From: PGYR01 sp048267165
GTDB lineage: Bacteria > Bacteroidota > Ignavibacteria > Kapaibacteriales > UBA2268
Assembly: GCA_048267165.1 (NCBI GenBank)
Contig: JBLWYD010000012.1
Location: 18,891-82,890, forward strand
Direction of reading: 5' to 3'
Length of the DNA stretch: 64,000 nt
Positions 17,657 through 27,012 of this stretch are shown in pieces. The translations under genes were made by a program, and so were the position numbers. Every line of letters starts with the position of its first letter. Positions within the stretch are counted from its first letter, which is position 1. The notes beneath the pieces were generated by a model. It was not told where the DNA came from. It did no database searches and was given only the letters and a program-made list of their open reading frames with translations.

Positions 17657-17968
17657 ATGACACAAACACAAAAAAATATAGAAGCTCAAAGATTGGAACA
17701 GGTGGCTAGAATCTTGAGAACAATAGCACACCCTGTCAAATTGGAAGTGCTGGAGTTATTAGGGAAACAAGAACCTTTGTCTGTGTCCTCCATTTGCTCA
17801 AGTATTAACTCGGATTGTGAGATCTCAATGATGTCACATCACCTAGCGAAGATGAAGGATAATGGTATATTGACATCCGAGAAAGATGGTAAGCAAGTTT
17901 ATTATAGAATCGCTGATAGAAAGCTATTGAAAATATTCAATTGCATGGATAACTGTGACTTATTATAG
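17657..17968 (+). CDS. ArsR-family regulator, probable thiol/persulfide sensor
   Basis: A 103-residue winged-helix repressor: the ARILRTIAHPVKLEVLELL start, the recognition helix SMMSHHLAKMKDNGIL and the wing SEKDGKQVYYRI are classic ArsR. It has four cysteines, C47, C54, C96 and C100: two in the helix before the recognition helix and two near the C-terminus. BigR/SqrR-type persulfide sensors likewise use one cysteine from each of these two regions. The downstream genes are a sulfur-compound exporter, a persulfide dioxygenase and a rhodanese, so I infer that it senses sulfide-derived persulfide and represses this locus and itself. The C-terminal pair could alternatively bind metal. Confidence 0.88.
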   Translation: MTQTQKNIEAQRLEQVARILRTIAHPVKLEVLELLGKQEPLSVSSICSSINSDCEISMMSHHLAKMKDNGILTSEKDGKQVYYRIADRKLLKIFNCMDNCDLL

Positions 17969-17990
17969 TCTTTTTTTTAGCCTAATATAT

Positions 17991-18003
17991 GAACGTTTTA
18001 ACA
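17991..18003. promoter_or_regulatory. Candidate ArsR operator, copy 2
   Basis: GAACGTTTTAACA is the exact reverse complement of the 13-mer at 17633-17645. It lies 19 bp before the TauE/SafE start. A weak 4-bp hairpin with eight T residues (17957-17978) overlaps the arsR stop just upstream, so the three downstream genes may have their own repressible promoter. Confidence 0.65.
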
Positions 18004-18022
18004 AATGATAAATAGATAAACA

Positions 18023-18817
18023 ATGGAAATACTAGGGTATTTTATGGCGTTAGTAATAGGAACTTCTCTTGGCCTAATAGGCGGAGGGGGCTCAATACTT
18101 GCTGTGCCAGTACTAGCATATCTATTCTCATTGAATGAAACTTATGCAACTTCATACTCATTATTCGTAGTTGGTGCATCTTCTTTAGTAGGTGGACTAA
18201 GGCAAGGTAAGAACAATAATGTAGATTGGAGAACGGCTATAGTTTTCGGGCTTCCAGCGATAGTTGGTGTGTGGATAGTTAGGCATTATATAGTACCAGC
18301 TTTACCAGAAGAGTTGTTCAGTATTGATACTTTTGTATTCACCCGCAGGATGATGATGTTCGGAGTATTCTCTGTTCTGATGGTATGGGCAGCTTACTCA
18401 ATGCTTTCCAATAAAGAGAGTAAAGGCGGCACGGGTGAAGTGAATTACAATTACCCATTGATAATAGCAGAAGGTTTGGTAGTAGGTGGAATAACAGGTT
18501 TCGTTGGAGCTGGCGGTGGATTTCTTATAATACCCGCACTAGTAGTCCTAGCAAATCTGGAAATCAAAAAAGCCATTGGGACTTCGTTGATAATCATAGC
18601 CTTGAAATCATTACTAGGGTTTTTCTTGAGCGATGCCCTAACTATGGATATAGATTGGACTTTTTTATTAGTATTTACGTCTATAGCAATAGCAGGAATT
18701 TTCCTAGGAGTTTCACTTGGTAAAGTGATTGATGGTACGAAATTGAAAAAAGGATTTGGCTATTTCATAATAGTAATGGCCATATTTATATTCCTAATGG
18801 AATTTATAATAAGATAA
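18023..18817 (+). CDS. TauE/SafE-family (TSUP) sulfur-compound exporter
   Basis: A 264-residue inner-membrane protein with about eight helices in two homologous halves. Each half carries the family's glycine-rich motif: GLIGGGGSILAVPVL near the N-terminus and GFVGAGGGFLIIPAL in the middle. The TSUP family moves sulfite, sulfoacetate, thiosulfate and similar anions. Beside a persulfide dioxygenase, which makes sulfite, export of sulfite or thiosulfate is the most likely job. It is followed by the dioxygenase after 28 bp and preceded by a candidate ArsR operator. Confidence 0.9.
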   Translation: MEILGYFMALVIGTSLGLIGGGGSILAVPVLAYLFSLNETYATSYSLFVVGASSLVGGLRQGKNNNVDWRTAIVFGLPAIVGVWIVRHYIVPALPEELFSIDTFVFTRRMMMFGVFSVLMVWAAYSMLSNKESKGGTGEVNYNYPLIIAEGLVVGGITGFVGAGGGFLIIPALVVLANLEIKKAIGTSLIIIALKSLLGFFLSDALTMDIDWTFLLVFTSIAIAGIFLGVSLGKVIDGTKLKKGFGYFIIVMAIFIFLMEFIIR

Positions 18818-18845
18818 AAAAAATGATAATAATAAAAGGTAAACA

Positions 18846-20255
18846 ATGAAAATAGAACAAATATACACAGGATGTCTGGCACAAGGTGCCTACTACATCA
18901 CTTCGAACGGTGAAGCGGCGATAATAGACCCTTTGCGTGAAACAAAACCATATATAGAAAGACTAGAAAATGATGATGTAAAATTGAAATACATTTTCGA
19001 GACGCATTTCCATGCTGATTTTGTTAGTGGGCATTTAGATTTGAGTAAGCAAACAGGAGCACCAATTATATTTGGCCCAACTGCTCAACCAGAATTCGAA
19101 GCTATTGAAGCCAAAGACGAACAGATTTTTCCACTCGGGGACATACAGATAAAAGTACTGCATACGCCTGGGCACACTATGGAAAGTACGTCTTATCTAT
19201 TGATAGATGAGAATGGTAAAGAAACGGCTCTATTTAGTGGGGACACACTTTTCTTAGGAGATGTAGGAAGACCTGACCTAGCACAGAAATCAGCTAGTAT
19301 GACTCAAGACGAGTTGGCTGGGATGCTTTATGATAGCTTGAATAATAAGATTTTGCCATTGCCAAACGATTTGATAGTTTACCCTGCACACGGTGCAGGC
19401 TCAGCTTGTGGTAAAAACATGATGACAGAAACCGTTGATACATTGGGGAATCAAAAGAAGGTGAATTACGCACTGAACCAACCCAATAAAGAAGCATTTG
19501 TCAAAGCAGTTACAGATGGATTAACTGCACCACCTGCTTACTTCGGATTGAATGTAGCTATGAATAAGAAGGGCTACGAGAATTTTGATGTTGTATTGGA
19601 TCAAGGGATGACAGCCCTATCAGTTGATGATTTTGAAGAAGTAGCAGAGAATAGTGGAGCGCTTATTTTAGACACTCGTAGCAGTAGCGACTTCGCCAAA
19701 GGATATATACCACAATCCATAAATATAGGCATAGACGGTGATTTCGCTCCTTGGGTAGGGTCGATGATAGTAGATGTCAACCAACCAATTCTATTGGTTA
19801 CTGACAAAGGTAGAGAAGAAGAATCTATAACTAGACTGAGCAGAGTAGGATTCGACAATGTATTGGGTCATCTGAAAGGTGGTATAGAAGGATGGGAAGG
19901 TAAAGAAAAAGATACTGTAAATAGAATTACTCCTGTACAATTTGCCCAAGAAGTAAAAATAGGCGAAAGTAAAGTAGTTGATATCCGTAAGGAAAGTGAG
20001 TACGAAGCAGAACATATCGATGAAGCGTTCAGCAAGCCATTGGCTTATATAAACAATTGGATAAAAGATGTTAACCCTGAAGAACATTTTTACGTTCATT
20101 GTGCTGGTGGTTACAGAAGTATGATAGCAGCAAGCATCCTGCAAGCAAGAGGGTATAGGAACTTCACTGAAGTGGAAGGTGGATTCGAAGCAATGGCTGA
20201 AACCAATATTCCTAAAACAGATTTCGTATGTCAAACAAAAGTATATAAACAATAA
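18846..20255 (+). CDS. Persulfide dioxygenase-rhodanese fusion (CstB-like)
   Basis: A 469-residue three-domain enzyme. Residues 1 to about 240 form a metallo-beta-lactamase fold with the non-haem iron motif H54-x-H56-x-D58...H63, HTPGHT and FSGDTLF, as in ETHE1-type persulfide dioxygenases (EC 1.13.11.18). Residues about 255-355 are a rhodanese-like domain whose catalytic cysteine is absent (VTDKGREE). Residues about 365-460 are a rhodanese domain with active Cys419 in HCAGGYRS. This order matches CstB of Staphylococcus aureus, which turns persulfides into thiosulfate or sulfite. It is cytoplasmic and part of the ArsR-TauE locus. A separate rhodanese follows 23 bp later. Confidence 0.93.
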   Translation: MKIEQIYTGCLAQGAYYITSNGEAAIIDPLRETKPYIERLENDDVKLKYIFETHFHADFVSGHLDLSKQTGAPIIFGPTAQPEFEAIEAKDEQIFPLGDIQIKVLHTPGHTMESTSYLLIDENGKETALFSGDTLFLGDVGRPDLAQKSASMTQDELAGMLYDSLNNKILPLPNDLIVYPAHGAGSACGKNMMTETVDTLGNQKKVNYALNQPNKEAFVKAVTDGLTAPPAYFGLNVAMNKKGYENFDVVLDQGMTALSVDDFEEVAENSGALILDTRSSSDFAKGYIPQSINIGIDGDFAPWVGSMIVDVNQPILLVTDKGREEESITRLSRVGFDNVLGHLKGGIEGWEGKEKDTVNRITPVQFAQEVKIGESKVVDIRKESEYEAEHIDEAFSKPLAYINNWIKDVNPEEHFYVHCAGGYRSMIAASILQARGYRNFTEVEGGFEAMAETNIPKTDFVCQTKVYKQ

Positions 20256-20278
20256 TAACAAATATAGAGTGATTTAAT

Positions 20279-20593
20279 ATGATAGGAATATTCAAAAGCA
20301 TATTCGGCGAGAAAGACAATAGTCAGTTAATTAGTGCTATAGATGAGGGTGCGTATATAGTAGATGTGAGAAGCCCAGCTGAATTCAACGGTGGCAGCGT
20401 AAAAGGAGCGGTTAACATTCCTTTGGATTCTGTACCAAGTCAATTATCCAAGTTCAAGGGAAAAAAAGGTGTAGTCGTATTTTGCCAAAGTGGTGGTAGA
20501 AGTGGCGTAGCAAAAGGAATTTTGGAGAAAAATGGCATTCCGAATGTAATAAATGGCGGTGGCCACAGTAACATGTGCAAATGCATTAAATAG
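20279..20593 (+). CDS. Single-domain rhodanese sulfurtransferase
   Basis: A 104-residue cytoplasmic rhodanese with the CH2A-like VDVRSPAEF motif and the active loop C69-QSGGRS. Six-residue loops of this type accept sulfur substrates rather than phosphate. Two extra cysteines, C100 and C102, sit at the extreme C-terminus (NMCKCIK) and could relay or bind sulfur or metal. As the last gene of the persulfide locus, it probably carries persulfide sulfur to or from the dioxygenase fusion. The 68-bp structured element starts 7 bp after its stop. Confidence 0.92.
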   Translation: MIGIFKSIFGEKDNSQLISAIDEGAYIVDVRSPAEFNGGSVKGAVNIPLDSVPSQLSKFKGKKGVVVFCQSGGRSGVAKGILEKNGIPNVINGGGHSNMCKCIK

Positions 20594-20600
20594 ATAATAA

Positions 20601-20668
20601 AATTTCGATTACCCCATAATCACTTCAAAGCCCTGACGTAGAAATACGGATGGGCTTTGTTGTGTATA
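20601..20668 (+). repeat. 68-bp structured element, copy 1 (terminator-like)
   Basis: This element differs from the copy at 27013-27080 at only two positions out of 68. It contains an outer stem CAAAGCCC (20626-20633) / GGGCTTTG (20652-20659) and an inner stem CGTA/TACG around loop GAAA. A symmetric TGA/GAT internal loop separates the stems and could form tandem G-A pairs in RNA. The outer stem is followed by TTGTGTATATA rather than a clean T-run, so it is a possible but imperfect terminator. Confidence 0.8.
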
Positions 20669-20747
20669 TACAATTATACAATTTTTAAATTCAAACCCGA
20701 CATTGTCATTTAATAATTAACAAAATTATGATACAAACGTATTATTG

Positions 20748-20780
20748 TTTTGTTATTGACTAATTAAGAACATAGTTTTG
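20748..20780 (+). promoter_or_regulatory. Bacteroidetes-type promoter
   Basis: TTTTG (20748-20752), a 20-bp spacer and TAGTTTTG (20773-20780) match the TTTG-(19-21)-TAnnTTTG consensus. The expected transcript start falls on or just after the ATG at 20785. The small secreted gene would then be leaderless, or the promoter may serve mainly the efflux operon downstream. Confidence 0.7.
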
Positions 20781-20784
20781 CATT

Positions 20785-21150
20785 ATGATTTTTATCACAA
20801 GAATAATTTTTGTCCTTTCCTTCCTGAATTTTATAATTCTAGGAACGGGTGGTTTACAAATTGTTTCTGTAAGCAATAGCAACCTAGTTAATATAACTAG
20901 TGGTTTCCAAAAAGATATAAATTCACACCAAATCTATGAAACTAATGGTAGATTTGACACTAATTCTGAGATACCTCTTTTAAATTTAAAAGAACCGGAT
21001 GAAATAAGTCTTAGTAAAACACTACGTAGCTCATCATTTAAAGAAATTACATTTAATTATGTTTTAGTTAAGTACTCCTCTGAGATTTTCAGAAAATTCT
21101 CTTTCAATAGCGAGTCAAAGTACTTGCTCCATCAAACTTTTCGGTTATAG
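20785..21150 (+). CDS. Small exported hypothetical protein upstream of efflux operon
   Basis: A 121-residue protein with a hydrophobic N-terminus (MIFITRIIFVLSFLNFIILGTGG) suited to a signal peptide or anchor. A polar, Ser/Asn-rich mature part of no recognisable family follows. Its ATG coincides with the predicted transcript start of a strong promoter, so it may be translated without a leader. A 136-bp spacer separates it from the efflux adaptor gene; co-transcription is possible. It could be an accessory or stress-sensing peptide of the pump, but nothing in the sequence shows it. Confidence 0.5.
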   Translation: MIFITRIIFVLSFLNFIILGTGGLQIVSVSNSNLVNITSGFQKDINSHQIYETNGRFDTNSEIPLLNLKEPDEISLSKTLRSSSFKEITFNYVLVKYSSEIFRKFSFNSESKYLLHQTFRL

Positions 21151-21286
21151 ATACACTCGAAACTAATAGGGATTAACCTCTCGAATTATCATAAGAACTT
21201 ATACTTGTTAAGTTATTTAATTTTTAGAAATAATAATTTCTAGAATACTATTTGTGTATTTATAAATCAAAACGAAAATCAAAAAA

Positions 21287-22381
21287 ATGAAAGTAATCAA
21301 ATTTATGATTAGTGCATTAGCACTTATCAGTCTGTATAGTTGTCAATCTGAAGCACATAGCGAAAATGAAGCTCACGAAGCAAAAACTAAATATGTTGTA
21401 ACAAGCCCTATGAAGGCAGACACTACAATTATCAAAGATTATGTATGTCAAGTACATTCTTTTCAACATATAGAACTAAGAGCATTAGAAAAAGGATATT
21501 TACAAAAAATCTATATTGATGAAGGTCAAGCTGTAAAAAAAGGACAATTAATGTTCCAAATTATGCCTAATCTGTACAATGCAGAACTAAAGAAAGCAGA
21601 AGCTGAAGCAAACTATGCAAACATAGAGTATAAGAATACTAAGACACTTGCCGATAGTAATATAGTGTCCCAAAATGAATTAGCACTTACAAAAGCTAAA
21701 TATGAAAAAGCGTTAGCAGAAGTTCAACTTGCAAAAGTTCACCTTGGTTTTACAGAGATAAGAGCTCCATTTGATGGTATAATGGGTAGATTCCACGTTC
21801 GGGAAGGAAGTCTTTTGGATGAAGGTGAATTACTAACTACACTTTCTGACAACAGTGAGATGTGGTCTTACTTCAACGTACCCGAGGCAGAGTATTTGGA
21901 ATACACAGCTAAAGAAAGACTAAATAAAAGCCTAGAAGTAGAACTACTTATGGCTAATCAAAAGCTATATGATTACCCTGGTATCGTAAAAGTAATAGAA
22001 GCAGATTTCAATAACGAGACCGGTAATATTGCTTTTAGAGCGACATTCCCAAATCCAAATAAATTGCTCAGACACGGCGAAACTGGGAATATCCAAATAA
22101 AAATGCAATTAGATAATTCTTTGATAATACCTCAGAAAGCTACTTTCGAAGTATTAGAGAAAAAGTATGTCTATGTAATAGGTAAAGACAATAAGCTAAA
22201 GGCAAGAGTGATTACAATTGCCGATGAATTACCGCACTTGTATATAATTAAGAGTGGTTTAGACATAAATGACAAAATTCTTTTAGATGGTTTAAATAGA
22301 GTAAAGCCGAATCAGAAAATTGCATATAATTTTTTGAAGCCGCGAAAAGCTATTTCTGGCTTAGAACTCTATTCAGAATAA
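21287..22381 (+). CDS. RND efflux periplasmic adaptor (lipoprotein)
   Basis: A 364-residue membrane-fusion protein of the HlyD/AcrA family. The lipobox SLYSC places the lipidated cysteine at residue 19. The barrel-sandwich halves (IELRALEKGYLQKIYIDEGQAVKKGQLMF and FTEIRAPFDGIMGRFHVREGSLLDEGELL) flank a short alpha-hairpin of about 60 residues. Beta-barrel and membrane-proximal domains follow. It bridges the inner-membrane pump and the outer-membrane channel. The pump gene starts 32 bp downstream. Confidence 0.94.
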   Translation: MKVIKFMISALALISLYSCQSEAHSENEAHEAKTKYVVTSPMKADTTIIKDYVCQVHSFQHIELRALEKGYLQKIYIDEGQAVKKGQLMFQIMPNLYNAELKKAEAEANYANIEYKNTKTLADSNIVSQNELALTKAKYEKALAEVQLAKVHLGFTEIRAPFDGIMGRFHVREGSLLDEGELLTTLSDNSEMWSYFNVPEAEYLEYTAKERLNKSLEVELLMANQKLYDYPGIVKVIEADFNNETGNIAFRATFPNPNKLLRHGETGNIQIKMQLDNSLIIPQKATFEVLEKKYVYVIGKDNKLKARVITIADELPHLYIIKSGLDINDKILLDGLNRVKPNQKIAYNFLKPRKAISGLELYSE

Positions 22382-22413
22382 TAATATAATCCATATAAAC
22401 TAAAGGAAATAAT

Positions 22414-25400
22414 ATGTTTAGTAATATAATACATAGACCCGTATTTGCTATTGTAATATCGATTATAATAGTATTTACTGGCTCGTTAGCAATTAAACAA
22501 TTGCCAATTTCACAATTCCCAGAAATTGCTCCCACAACTGTCAATATATTCATCGCTTACCCCGGTGCAAGTGCCGATGTACTAGTGAAATCAACATTGA
22601 TTACATTAGAGAACGCAATCAATGGTGTTCAAGGTATGCGATATATGGCTACGGACGCTACAAGTGCTGGCGAAGCTACGCTCCGTATTATCTTTGAACC
22701 AGGTACCGACCCAAATACGGCAGTAATAAGGGTGAAGACAAGGGTGGATCAGGTAATGCCGTTACTGCCAGATCTAGTGCAAAGAGAAGGAGTTATCATA
22801 ACTCCAATCCAACCAAGTATGTTAATGTATGTGAACTTATATAGCAAAGACAATAAAGTTGATGAAAAATTCCTTTATAACTATGCTGATGTTCACATGA
22901 TACCAGAGCTGAACAGGATAAATGGTATAGCTAGATCTCAGATATTAGGGAGTAGAAAATACGCAATGCGTATATGGCTGAATCCTGAAAGAATGCGGGC
23001 TTACAATATCTCAGTTAACGAAGTAATGGAAGCACTTCAAGAGCAAAGTATAATCGGTCGCCCAGGTAGATTGGGGCAAAGCTCTGGTATATCTTCGCAG
23101 TCGTTAGAGTATGTACTAACTTACAAAGGAAGATTCAATGAGTCGAAAGAATACGAGAATGTGATTATACGAGCAAATGCCGAAGGTGAAAGTATTCACT
23201 TAAAAGATGTAGCCAAAGCGGAATTAGGATCAGAGTTCTTTGATATTTACTCTAACTTAGATGGTCACCCTGCTGCGTCTATCGTGCTAAAACAAAATAT
23301 CGGTACTAATGCTAGTGATGTAATCAAGGAAGTAAAAGAAGCTCTAAAAGAAATGAAAACTAGCTTCCCTGATGGCGTCGATTATAAAATAAGTTATGAT
23401 GTATCCAAATTCTTAGATGCATCGACAGAACAAGTTATTGATACTCTACGAGATGCATTTATACTGGTAGCGATTGTTGTATTCGTATTCTTAGGAGATT
23501 GGAGGTCAACATTAATTCCAATTATAGCAGTACCTGTATCGCTGATTGGGGCATTTTTTGTAATTCTCATTTTTGGATTATCTATTAATCTAGTTACACT
23601 TTTTGCACTGGTGCTTGCCATTGGGATTGTAGTAGATGATGCGATAGTAGTAGTAGAGGCAGTACATGCCAAAATGGAAGAAGAAAACCTTCAACCATAT
23701 CATGCCGTCAAGAAAGTAATGGGAGAGATAAGTGGAGCCATAATAGCTATTACACTAGTTATGGTTTCTGTATTTTTACCTATTTCTTTTATGTCAGGCC
23801 CAGTAGGTACTTTCTACAGACAATTCTCTATTACAATGGCAAGTGCTATTATACTCTCAGCAATTGTCGCACTAACTCTAACACCTGTTTTATGTGCAAT
23901 GATATTAAAAAATAATCACGGCAAACCAGTAAAAAAATCTCCCATTAGTTGGGTGATTGGTAAATTCAATAATACCTTTGACAAAATGACAAATAAATAT
24001 GTTTGGGTATTAAGATACATTGTCAATAAGAGATTTGTAACTTTCGGAATAGTAATACTATTTAGTTTAGGAATATTATATGTGAATAATATACTACCTT
24101 CTGGGTTTATTCCCGGCGAAGATCAAGGTACAATCTATGCAATCATCCAGACTCCCCCAGGTTCTACATTGGAAAGAACAAACGCTGTATCACGACAATT
24201 GCAAGAGATTTGTGAAGAAATAGACGGAGTTGAATCTGTTACATCACTTGCTGGGTACGAGATTATGACCGAGGGTCGTGGCTCTAATGCTGGTACTTGT
24301 CTTATCAACTTGAAAGATTGGTCAGAAAGGAAGCACTCGGTACACGAGATAATGGAAGAACTGGAAGAAAAATCTAAGAATCTAGGTGCTATCGTTGAGT
24401 TATTCGAACCGCCAGCGATACCGGGTTTTGGTTCATCTGGTGGTTTCTCTATGCGATTGCTAGATAAAAATACGACTACTGACTATCAAGATTTCGACAA
24501 GATAAATCAAAAGTTTATGGAAGACCTAGGTAAGCGTAAAGAACTTACTGGTTTGTTCACTTTTTTTGCAGCTAATTATCCTCAATTCGAATTAGTAATA
24601 GACAACGAATTGGCAATGCAAAAAGGTGTATCCATTGGCGATGCTATGGAGAACCTAAATATTATGATAGGTAGTACTTACGAGCAAGGATTCATTAAAT
24701 TCGGTAGATTCTTCAAAGTCTATGTGCAATCTGACCCAAAATTCAGAAGATTACCATCTGATATATTGAACCTGTTCGTAAGAAATGATCATGGCGAAAT
24801 GGTCCCTTATTCAGCATTTATGAAAATGGTGAAAACTCAAGGGCCGAATGAGATAACACGATACAATATGTACAATTCAGCTGCTATACAAGGACTACCA
24901 GCCAAAGGATTTACAACTGGTGAGGCAATAGAAGCAATAAAAGAAGTAGCCAAAGAAACGCTACCTAATGGGTACGACATTGCTTGGGAAGGTCTATCGT
25001 ATGACGAATCGAACAGAGGGAACGAAGCAGTTATAATATTTCTGATTGTTCTTATATTCGTTTATTTAGTACTTGCTGCTCAGTATGAGAGTTTCGTACT
25101 CCCGTTAGCTGTTTTATTATCATTACCAGTTGGTATCTTCGGATCGTTCCTTGTGCTCAAACTAATGGGACTTTCGAATGATATTTATGCTCAAGTTGGG
25201 TTGATAATGTTAGTCGGATTACTTGGTAAAAATGCGGTACTAATAGTAGAGTTTGCCGTCCAAAAACGAAGAGAAGGATTTACTTTATATGATGCAGCTA
25301 TTGAGGGGGCAAAAGTTAGGTTTAGACCTATTCTGATGACTTCTTTTGCATTTGTAGCTGGTCTAATACCTCTCGTACTCTCAAATGGAGCTGGAGCTAT

Positions 25401-25575
25401 AGGAAATAAAACTATCGGTGGGTCATCACTCGGAGGTATGGTATTAGGTACAGTATTTGGTGTATTAGTTATACCCGGACTTTACTTTTTCTTTGCTAAA
25501 CTAATAGACGGAAAGAAATTAATACAAGATGAATATGATAGTCCGCTATCTGAAGGAGAAGGTAAACATGAATAA
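22414..25575 (+). CDS. RND multidrug efflux pump (HAE1/AcrB type)
   Basis: A 1053-residue proton-driven inner-membrane transporter of AcrB/MexB length and layout. It opens with the signature MFSNIIHRPVFAIVISI, has two large periplasmic loops and twelve helices. The proton-relay pair of adjacent acids lies in helix 4 (AIGIVVDDAIVVVEA). The second-half helix 10 reads VGLLGKNAVLIVEFA, with the conserved lysine. Substrates are likely hydrophobic drugs, detergents or metabolites. Its stop overlaps the start of the outer-membrane factor gene by 8 bp. Confidence 0.96.
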   Translation: MFSNIIHRPVFAIVISIIIVFTGSLAIKQLPISQFPEIAPTTVNIFIAYPGASADVLVKSTLITLENAINGVQGMRYMATDATSAGEATLRIIFEPGTDPNTAVIRVKTRVDQVMPLLPDLVQREGVIITPIQPSMLMYVNLYSKDNKVDEKFLYNYADVHMIPELNRINGIARSQILGSRKYAMRIWLNPERMRAYNISVNEVMEALQEQSIIGRPGRLGQSSGISSQSLEYVLTYKGRFNESKEYENVIIRANAEGESIHLKDVAKAELGSEFFDIYSNLDGHPAASIVLKQNIGTNASDVIKEVKEALKEMKTSFPDGVDYKISYDVSKFLDASTEQVIDTLRDAFILVAIVVFVFLGDWRSTLIPIIAVPVSLIGAFFVILIFGLSINLVTLFALVLAIGIVVDDAIVVVEAVHAKMEEENLQPYHAVKKVMGEISGAIIAITLVMVSVFLPISFMSGPVGTFYRQFSITMASAIILSAIVALTLTPVLCAMILKNNHGKPVKKSPISWVIGKFNNTFDKMTNKYVWVLRYIVNKRFVTFGIVILFSLGILYVNNILPSGFIPGEDQGTIYAIIQTPPGSTLERTNAVSRQLQEICEEIDGVESVTSLAGYEIMTEGRGSNAGTCLINLKDWSERKHSVHEIMEELEEKSKNLGAIVELFEPPAIPGFGSSGGFSMRLLDKNTTTDYQDFDKINQKFMEDLGKRKELTGLFTFFAANYPQFELVIDNELAMQKGVSIGDAMENLNIMIGSTYEQGFIKFGRFFKVYVQSDPKFRRLPSDILNLFVRNDHGEMVPYSAFMKMVKTQGPNEITRYNMYNSAAIQGLPAKGFTTGEAIEAIKEVAKETLPNGYDIAWEGLSYDESNRGNEAVIIFLIVLIFVYLVLAAQYESFVLPLAVLLSLPVGIFGSFLVLKLMGLSNDIYAQVGLIMLVGLLGKNAVLIVEFAVQKRREGFTLYDAAIEGAKVRFRPILMTSFAFVAGLIPLVLSNGAGAIGNKTIGGSSLGGMVLGTVFGVLVIPGLYFFFAKLIDGKKLIQDEYDSPLSEGEGKHE

Positions 25576-27007
25576 GCTAAAATTATCAATAACGACTACG
25601 ACTGTAGGCATAATTCTGTTCTTGTCATCTTGCTCTATCCCTAAGGTTGAGCAACGAGAAGCGAATGAGAAAGTACCAGAGAGTTTTTCTAATTCATTGG
25701 ATACTAATAATTCGGCTAAAACGAATTGGCGAGAATTTTTCACTGATACGTACTTGACTAATCTTATTGATTCGGCTTTAGTGAATAACCAAGAGCTGAA
25801 CATAATGACTAAAGAGATAATGATTTCTTCCAACGAGATAATGGCAAGAAAGGGCGAGTATATGCCTTCGGTGAATCTGAATGCTGGTGCTGGTGCTGAG
25901 AAAGTAGGACGATACACAAGCCAAGGTGCAAATGACGCGAATACTGAAATCAGCGAAGGACACGAATTTCCAGAGCCGCTGACCGACCTCAGACTTTCGG
26001 CTGATGTATCTTGGGAGCTTGATGTTTGGGGAAAATTGCATAATGCTAAAGATGCGGCTACCAAAAGATACTTATCATCCATCGAAGGTAGGAACTTTAT
26101 GGTAACGCAATTAATAGCAGAAATAGCTAACTCGTACTATGAGTTAGAAGCACTTGACAATCAACTCAAAATATTAGAAGAAAATATTGAGATACAACAA
26201 AACGTTCTTAGAACTGTGAAGCTACAAAAAGAAGCTGGTAAAGTAACCGAACTTGCCGTGAAAAAGTTTGAAGCAGAAGTTCTGAAAAACAGAAGTCTTA
26301 TCTTCAATTTCAAGCAAGATATAACAATAACTGAAAACAGGATTAACTTCCTGCTTGGTAGATATCCTCAGAGGATAGAGCGTAGCTCCGATCAGTTTAC
26401 TACTATTGTACCAACTGCTATGAGCACTGGCATACCATCAGCACTATTGCAAAATAGACCTGATATAAAGCAAGCAGAGTTGGAGCTGGAAGCTAATAAG
26501 CTAGATGTAGAATCTGCAAGAGCTAATTTCTATCCTGCGTTCCGTATCACTGGTAGCGTTGGCTATAACTCATATAATCCTAGTTCGCTATTCCAAACGC
26601 CGGAATCTATGCTATACGGATTGGTTGGCGATATGGTAATGCCGCTGCTGAATAGAAATGCAATAGAGGCACAATACCTAAATGCGAATTACAGCCAAAT
26701 GCAATCTGTATATAATCTGGAAAGAACTATACTGAATGCCTATGTGGAAGTATCTAATCAGCTATCGAATATAGATAATCTGGCGAAAAGCTATGAGATG
26801 AAATCACAACAAGTAGATGCACTGATTCAATCAACTTCAATTGCGACTAATCTATTCAACTCCGCTAGAGCAGACTATATGGAAGTAATGCTAACTCAGA
26901 GAGACGTACTTGACGCTAGGTTCGAGCTAATAGAGAACAAGAAAAAACAACTGAATACCTTAGTGATATTATACAAATCACTAGGTGGAGGTTGGGATAC
27001 TAACTAG
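25568..27007 (+). CDS. Outer-membrane efflux factor, NodT/OprM-type lipoprotein
   Basis: A 479-residue TolC-like channel protein, lipidated at Cys22 (lipobox FLSSC). It shows two repeated coiled-coil/strand halves, the NWREFFTD...LIDSALVNNQELN opening and LLQNRPDIKQAELELEANKLDVESARANFYPAF typical of NodT-family proteins. The frame extends upstream to 25529, but ATG 25568 is preferred because it follows an AGGAGAAGG ribosome-binding site and gives a proper lipoprotein signal. It completes the tripartite pump and is followed 5 bp later by the second structured 68-bp element. Confidence 0.95.
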   Translation: MNKLKLSITTTTVGIILFLSSCSIPKVEQREANEKVPESFSNSLDTNNSAKTNWREFFTDTYLTNLIDSALVNNQELNIMTKEIMISSNEIMARKGEYMPSVNLNAGAGAEKVGRYTSQGANDANTEISEGHEFPEPLTDLRLSADVSWELDVWGKLHNAKDAATKRYLSSIEGRNFMVTQLIAEIANSYYELEALDNQLKILEENIEIQQNVLRTVKLQKEAGKVTELAVKKFEAEVLKNRSLIFNFKQDITITENRINFLLGRYPQRIERSSDQFTTIVPTAMSTGIPSALLQNRPDIKQAELELEANKLDVESARANFYPAFRITGSVGYNSYNPSSLFQTPESMLYGLVGDMVMPLLNRNAIEAQYLNANYSQMQSVYNLERTILNAYVEVSNQLSNIDNLAKSYEMKSQQVDALIQSTSIATNLFNSARADYMEVMLTQRDVLDARFELIENKKKQLNTLVILYKSLGGGWDTN

Positions 27008-27012
27008 TATTT

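Noticed and set aside
20601..20668. Structured element considered as an integron attC site
   Set aside because: It lacks the R-box/L-box core sequences (RYYYAAC and GTTRRRY), no integrase is present, and the flanking genes are ordinary operons rather than cassettes.
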